NCBI GenBank assembly: GCA_009840595.1
Contig: VXNK01000087.1
Location: forward strand, 1-45,383
Direction: 5' to 3'
Source: Rhodospirillaceae bacterium
GTDB taxonomy: Bacteria > Pseudomonadota > Alphaproteobacteria > Bin65
Length of the DNA: 45,383 nucleotides
Shown piece by piece: positions 41,629-45,383 of this stretch (positions are counted from its first letter, which is position 1; every line of letters starts with the position of its first letter). The notes beneath the pieces are model-generated. The model saw only the letters and a program-made list of their open reading frames with translations. It was not told the origin of the DNA and did not search any database. A program made the position numbers and the translations under genes.

Positions 41629-42624
41629 TCAGTCCCGCGCCGCCGCCCGGCGCAGGCGGTCGTTGATCGCGACGCCCAGCCCGTCCTCCGGCACCGGCGC
41701 GACGGCGATGGCGTCGGGGGCGAGCGCGTCCAGTTCGTGCAGCAGGCGGAACAGGTTGGCCGCCGCCTCGGTGAGGTCCCCGGCCGGGCTGAGGTTGCGC
41801 ACCGCGGCATAACCCGAAGCGACGCCCGAAGCCGGCCCCGGAGTTGGCGCGGCGCCGAAAGCCAGCAGCGCCTCGCCGTCCTCCTGCGCGGCGCCGGCCT
41901 CCAGTCGGAGCGGCGCGCGCGGCGCGTAGTGAGCAGCGAGCATACCCGGCGATTCGAGTGGCGTTCCGGGGAGCGTGCCGGGTAGGGCGGGGCCCGCCGT
42001 CTCTACCGGCCCGACGGCTGATTCGATGGTATCGCGCGATACCAGGCCCGGGCGCAGGAGCACCGGCACCTCGCCGGTCAGCGACAGCACCGTCGATTCG
42101 AGGCCGCCGGGGCACGGCCCGCCGTCCAGGATCAGGTCGGCCGCGCCGCCGAGCGAGGCCGCGACATGGCCCGCCTCGGTCGGGCTGAGCCGGCCGGAGC
42201 GGTTGGCGCTGGGCGCCGCGACCGGACAGCCGGCCGCGCGCATCAGCGCCTGCGCCACCGGATGGTCCGGCGCGCGCACCGCCACCGTGTCCAGCCCGGC
42301 GCTGACCAGCCGCGAGACCGGCGCATCGGGCGTCCGCGGCAAAACGAGGGTCAGCGCGCCGGGCCAGAAGGCGTCGGCGAGGCGCAGGGCGCGCTCGTCG
42401 AAGACCGCCCAGGCCCGGTGCGCCGCCAGGTCCGGCGCGTGGACGATCAGCGGGTTGAAACGCGGCCGGCCCTTGGCCCCGAAGATGCGCGCCACCGCCC
42501 GGTCGTCGCCCGCGTCGGCACCGAGGCCGTAGACCGTCTCGGTCGGGAAGGCGACGAGCCCGCCGCGGCGCAGCCGTGCCGCCGCCGCCGCAATCCCGGC
42601 TCCGTCCGCCGGCCGTAGCGCCAT
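41629..42624 (-). CDS. tsaC: threonylcarbamoyl-AMP synthase (Sua5/YciO/YrdC)
   Basis: It makes threonylcarbamoyl-AMP from threonine, bicarbonate and ATP for t6A synthesis. The 331-residue protein is of the longer Sua5 form. The YrdC domain has FPTETVYGLGADA, the KxR-type GAKGRPRFNPLIVH, ADAFWPGALTLVLPR, VAVRAPDHP and SANRSGRLSPT. The Sua5 C-terminal domain follows, with SPGMLAAHYAPRAPLRL near 226-242. It is upstream of the ThDP gene by 221 bp, and cysQ lies 37 bp further upstream. Confidence 0.95.
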   Translation of the reverse strand: MALRPADGAGIAAAAARLRRGGLVAFPTETVYGLGADAGDDRAVARIFGAKGRPRFNPLIVHAPDLAAHRAWAVFDERALRLADAFWPGALTLVLPRTPDAPVSRLVSAGLDTVAVRAPDHPVAQALMRAAGCPVAAPSANRSGRLSPTEAGHVAASLGGAADLILDGGPCPGGLESTVLSLTGEVPVLLRPGLVSRDTIESAVGPVETAGPALPGTLPGTPLESPGMLAAHYAPRAPLRLEAGAAQEDGEALLAFGAAPTPGPASGVASGYAAVRNLSPAGDLTEAAANLFRLLHELDALAPDAIAVAPVPEDGLGVAINDRLRRAAARD

Positions 42625-42661
42625 CGTCCCCGTGCCGTTTCCCGTGCCGGCGAATTGCCCG

Positions 42662-43459
42662 TCAGGCCGGCCGGCCGCGCACGACGAAGCCGGCGTTGCG
42701 CCAGCCGGCCTTGCCGTAGGTCAGCGGCCCGCCGTCCAGCGTGCGCACCGTGCCGCCGGCGGCCTCGACGATCGCCTGGCCGGCGGCGGTATCCCATTCC
42801 ATGGTCGGGCCGAGGCGGGGATAGAGGTCGGCGCTGCCCTCGGCGACGAGGGCGAATTTGAGCGCGCTGCCGGCGATGATCCGGCGGCCGACATTCTCGC
42901 CGTTCAGGAAATCGTCCAGCTCGTCCCAGTTGTCGTGGGACCGGCTGGCCGCGACCACGATGCCGCCGGCCGGCGCGGCCCGGACCGTAACCGGCTCGGC
43001 AGGCGCGCCACCGGCCTGCCGGCTCGCCGCGCCGGTTCCGTTTTCGCCGGTATAGCCGGCGTAGACGACGTCGCGCACCGGGATGCCGAGCACGCCGAAC
43101 ACGGGCCGGCCGGCAGCGACCAGGGCGATGTTGACGGTGAACTCGTCGCGCTTGTTGATGAACTCCCGCGTGCCGTCGAGCGGGTCGACCAGCCAGAACG
43201 GCCGGGCGCCCGTGCCGTCGGTCCGGTGGCTCGCGATGCGTTCTTCCGACACCACGGGAATGTCCGGCGTCAGCGCCTCCAGCGCCGGCACGATCACGGC
43301 GTCGGCGGCATGGTCGGCCTCGGTGACCGGCGAGCGGTCGTCCTTGCGCTCGATGTCGAGGTCGGTCTGGTAATAGGGCAGGATGGCCGCACCGGCGCGA
43401 CGGGCGATGGCGCGCACGGGATCGGCCAGGGCTTCGAGATCGGGCAGGACGTTCGGCAT
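42662..43459 (-). CDS. cysQ: 3'(2'),5'-bisphosphate nucleotidase
   Basis: A 265-residue FIG-superfamily phosphatase that removes the 3' phosphate of PAP, a by-product of sulfate activation. The metal and lithium-sensitive motifs are complete: DDRSPVTEADHAAD, the glutamates in SEERI (Glu72/73), WLVDPLDGTREF (89-100) and C-terminal MEWDTAAGQAIVEAAGG. The alternative inositol monophosphatase is less likely because of KDDRSPVTEAD and the CysQ-like length. Gene spacing of 37 bp to tsaC suggests one transcript. Confidence 0.93.
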   Translation of the reverse strand: MPNVLPDLEALADPVRAIARRAGAAILPYYQTDLDIERKDDRSPVTEADHAADAVIVPALEALTPDIPVVSEERIASHRTDGTGARPFWLVDPLDGTREFINKRDEFTVNIALVAAGRPVFGVLGIPVRDVVYAGYTGENGTGAASRQAGGAPAEPVTVRAAPAGGIVVAASRSHDNWDELDDFLNGENVGRRIIAGSALKFALVAEGSADLYPRLGPTMEWDTAAGQAIVEAAGGTVRTLDGGPLTYGKAGWRNAGFVVRGRPA

Positions 43460-43676
43460 CGGGTTTCCCGGCGGATGCGGAGGCTGCCAATCTAGGGCCG
43501 CGGCCGGCGGCGGACAGGGCCTTGCGCCGCCCTCCGCCCATTTCGCCGCATCGGGCGGCGGCTTGATTCCCTACACCTGGAGCCTTTATTGAAGGCCGGC
43601 CGCGCGGGCGGCGCCTGCCGCCGCTACATCTGCCGGTCACTCTGGCCGGGACGCCGCGCCGGCCTTCCCTCCGGAT

Positions 43677-43752
<76 letters not shown>

Positions 43753-43840
43753 AACGCCCGGTAGCCGGGCGGCACTGCCGAAGCGCCGCCGTTTGGGCGG
43801 CGGCGGGCCGCGGCCGGACCGGATCGTCGGAGCCCGGACC

Positions 43841-45214
43841 TTGCCTCTTCTTACGCACATACTGACCGCGCTCGACAGCGCCGGACCGGCGGCCGCAGAT
43901 CGTTCGTTTGCGGTAACCGGCGACGGCGACCTCGAATCCTGGTTCGGGGTCACCGACCTTGCCGTCGCCGCTATCGGCGCAGCCGGCCTGGCGCTCGCAC
44001 GGTTTGCCGCAAATCCCGGAAGCCCTCTCGCCGGCGTCGCCGTCGACCGGCGGCTTGCTTCGCTCTGGTTCCGATGGTCGCTGCATCCGCTGGGCTGGTC
44101 CCTCCCGGCGGTCTGGGATCCGCTGGCCGGCGACTACCGGACGAGCGACGGCTGGATCCGGCTGCATACGAATGCGCCGCATCATCGCGCCGCCGCGCTG
44201 TCGGTCCTCGGCGACGCGGCGGACCGGAAGGACCTGGAACCGACGGTCGCGCGGTGGGCGGGCGATACCCTCGAAGCCGAGATCGTGGAGGCCAGCGGGT
44301 GCGCCGCGGTCATGCGCGGCCTCGAAGCCTGGAGGAGCCATCCGCAGGGTGCGGCCGTCGCAGCGGAGCCTTTGGTCGCCTGGACCGAACACCTGGCGGT
44401 CGAACCGCAAGTACGGCCGCAGGATCGGGCGCAGCCTCTCGGCGGAATCCGCGTCCTCGACCTTACCCGTGTCCTGGCCGGGCCCGTCGCGGGGCGCTTT
44501 CTCGCCGCCTGGGGCGCGGACGTCCTGCGCATCGACCCGCCGGACTGGGACGAGCCGGCGGTCGTGCCGGAAGTCACGCTCGGCAAGCGTTGCGCCGGGT
44601 TGAACCTCAAGAATGCGGAGGACCGGAGAACATTCGACGCGCTCGTCCGGGAGGCGGATGTTCTCCTGCACGGCTATCGGCCGGGCGCACTCGCCGCGCT
44701 CGGCTATGACAGCGCGGCGCTTCGGACGCTGAATCCGCGGCTGACGGACGTTTCGCTCAATGCATACGGCTGGACCGGCCCGTGGGCCGGCCGGCGCGGC
44801 TTCGACAGCCTGGTCCAGATGAGTTCCGGCATTGCCGACCATGCGATGACGCGGGCAGGCGCGGATCGCCCGGTCCCTCTTCCGGTTCAGGCGCTCGACC
44901 ATGCAACCGGCTATCTGATGGCGGCGGCGGTTCTTCACGCTCTGGATCGCGGGCGAACGTCAGGCAAAGTCCTCTCAGCTAGGTTGTCTCTGGCCCGCGC
45001 GGCTTGCCTGCTCGCCACGACGGGGCGCGATGAGCCGTATCCCGGCCTTGCGCCCCAGACCCCGGACGATCTCGATTCCGCCATCGAAGAGACGGCCTGG
45101 GGTCCGGCGCACCGCGTCCGCTTCCCGCTGCAGATCGACGGCATGGCCGTGCACTGGCGCTATCCGGCCGGCAACCTGCGGAGCGCCGCCGCACGATGGT
45201 CTTCCGCCGGTTGA
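43841..45214 (+). CDS. class III (CaiB/BaiF) CoA transferase, extended form
   Basis: A 457-residue CoA transferase of family III. The classic N-terminal opening, LGGIRVLDLTRVLAGP, appears only at about residue 200, with ADVLRIDPPDWDEP, the catalytic aspartate in RRGFDSLVQMSSG (Asp322) and AYGWTGP after it. The preceding 190 residues (DGWIRLHTNAPHHR, GCAAVMRG, HPQG) resemble the C-terminal part of the same family, giving a permuted-looking order. A TTG start at 43841 is inferred from GGAG 8 bp before it. The substrate is unknown. Confidence 0.82.
   Translation: MPLLTHILTALDSAGPAAADRSFAVTGDGDLESWFGVTDLAVAAIGAAGLALARFAANPGSPLAGVAVDRRLASLWFRWSLHPLGWSLPAVWDPLAGDYRTSDGWIRLHTNAPHHRAAALSVLGDAADRKDLEPTVARWAGDTLEAEIVEASGCAAVMRGLEAWRSHPQGAAVAAEPLVAWTEHLAVEPQVRPQDRAQPLGGIRVLDLTRVLAGPVAGRFLAAWGADVLRIDPPDWDEPAVVPEVTLGKRCAGLNLKNAEDRRTFDALVREADVLLHGYRPGALAALGYDSAALRTLNPRLTDVSLNAYGWTGPWAGRRGFDSLVQMSSGIADHAMTRAGADRPVPLPVQALDHATGYLMAAAVLHALDRGRTSGKVLSARLSLARAACLLATTGRDEPYPGLAPQTPDDLDSAIEETAWGPAHRVRFPLQIDGMAVHWRYPAGNLRSAAARWSSAG

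Positions 45215-45383
<169 letters not shown>

Overview
The window is about 45 kb of very GC-rich (roughly 70 percent by eye), densely coded bacterial chromosome. Gene content and order point to an alphaproteobacterium, most like the Rhodospirillales and relatives. The signs are the hemC-hemD-mitofilin(Mic60)-hemY cluster facing tsaD-gpsA, the coaBC-dut-moeB cluster, a TRAP transporter, CaiB and CitE type acyl-CoA enzymes, and single tRNA genes that encode their own CCA. It reads as ordinary chromosome with a few accessory insertions. The right edge ends in a 40-base G run, and coaBC carries a 526-bp exact tandem duplication, so it is probably a draft or metagenome contig.

Layout. 1-538: non-coding, with a dispersed-repeat fragment and two clusters of 10-bp-phased boxes. 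539-2532 (-): CitE-like CoA lyase then pyrD. 2761-4281 (+): pyridoxal kinase and a LysE-type exporter. 4316-6705 (-): racemase-fold protein overlapping an AMP-forming acyl-CoA ligase. 6839-6914 (-): tRNA-Thr with a good promoter. 7043-11936 (-): hemC-hemD-mic60-hemY. 12092-14358 (+): a small basic ORF, tsaD and gpsA. 14359-14681: compositionally odd non-coding DNA. 14682-17721 (-): coaBC (disrupted)-dut-moeB. 17779-23760 (-): a compact six-gene run of two paralogous hydratases, an acyl-CoA carboxyltransferase, a PLP trans-sulfuration enzyme, a VOC protein and a YbdK-like ligase. 23946-27644 (+): MATE exporter, TlyA and RlmD-like RNA methyltransferases and a small membrane protein. 27677-28611 (-): a lower-GC pair of uncharacterised small proteins, the clearest accessory module. 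28620-30660 (-): TTC38-like TPR protein and a GST. 30871-34998 (+): flavin monooxygenase, molybdoenzyme and MBL hydrolase. 35041-36084 (-): adenosine/adenine deaminase. 36183-36335: a cruciform-like intergenic element. 36338-41407 (-): ThDP enzyme then TRAP dctP-dctQ-dctM. 41629-43459 (-): tsaC/Sua5 and cysQ. 43677-45214 (+): tRNA-Ala and a CaiB-family CoA transferase.

How genes fit together. hemC and hemD make uroporphyrinogen III and share an operon with inner-membrane HemY-like and Mic60-like proteins. tsaD and tsaC are two enzymes of the t6A tRNA pathway, in separate loci. coaBC, dut and moeB serve CoA synthesis, nucleotide sanitation and sulfur-carrier activation. Several loci (CitE, acyl-CoA ligase, carboxyltransferase, hydratases, CaiB, TRAP) suggest a heterotroph that uses organic acids and acyl-CoA intermediates.

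Most unusual points: the coaBC duplication; a racemase-fold protein without either family cysteine; a Mic60-like protein with an N-terminal HTH-like domain; the unknown two-gene module; short tandem repeats of 13-14 bp in three divergent intergenic regions; a large palindromic element; a DctM with an inserted membrane segment pair. No CRISPR array, rRNA gene, transposase or prophage module was found.
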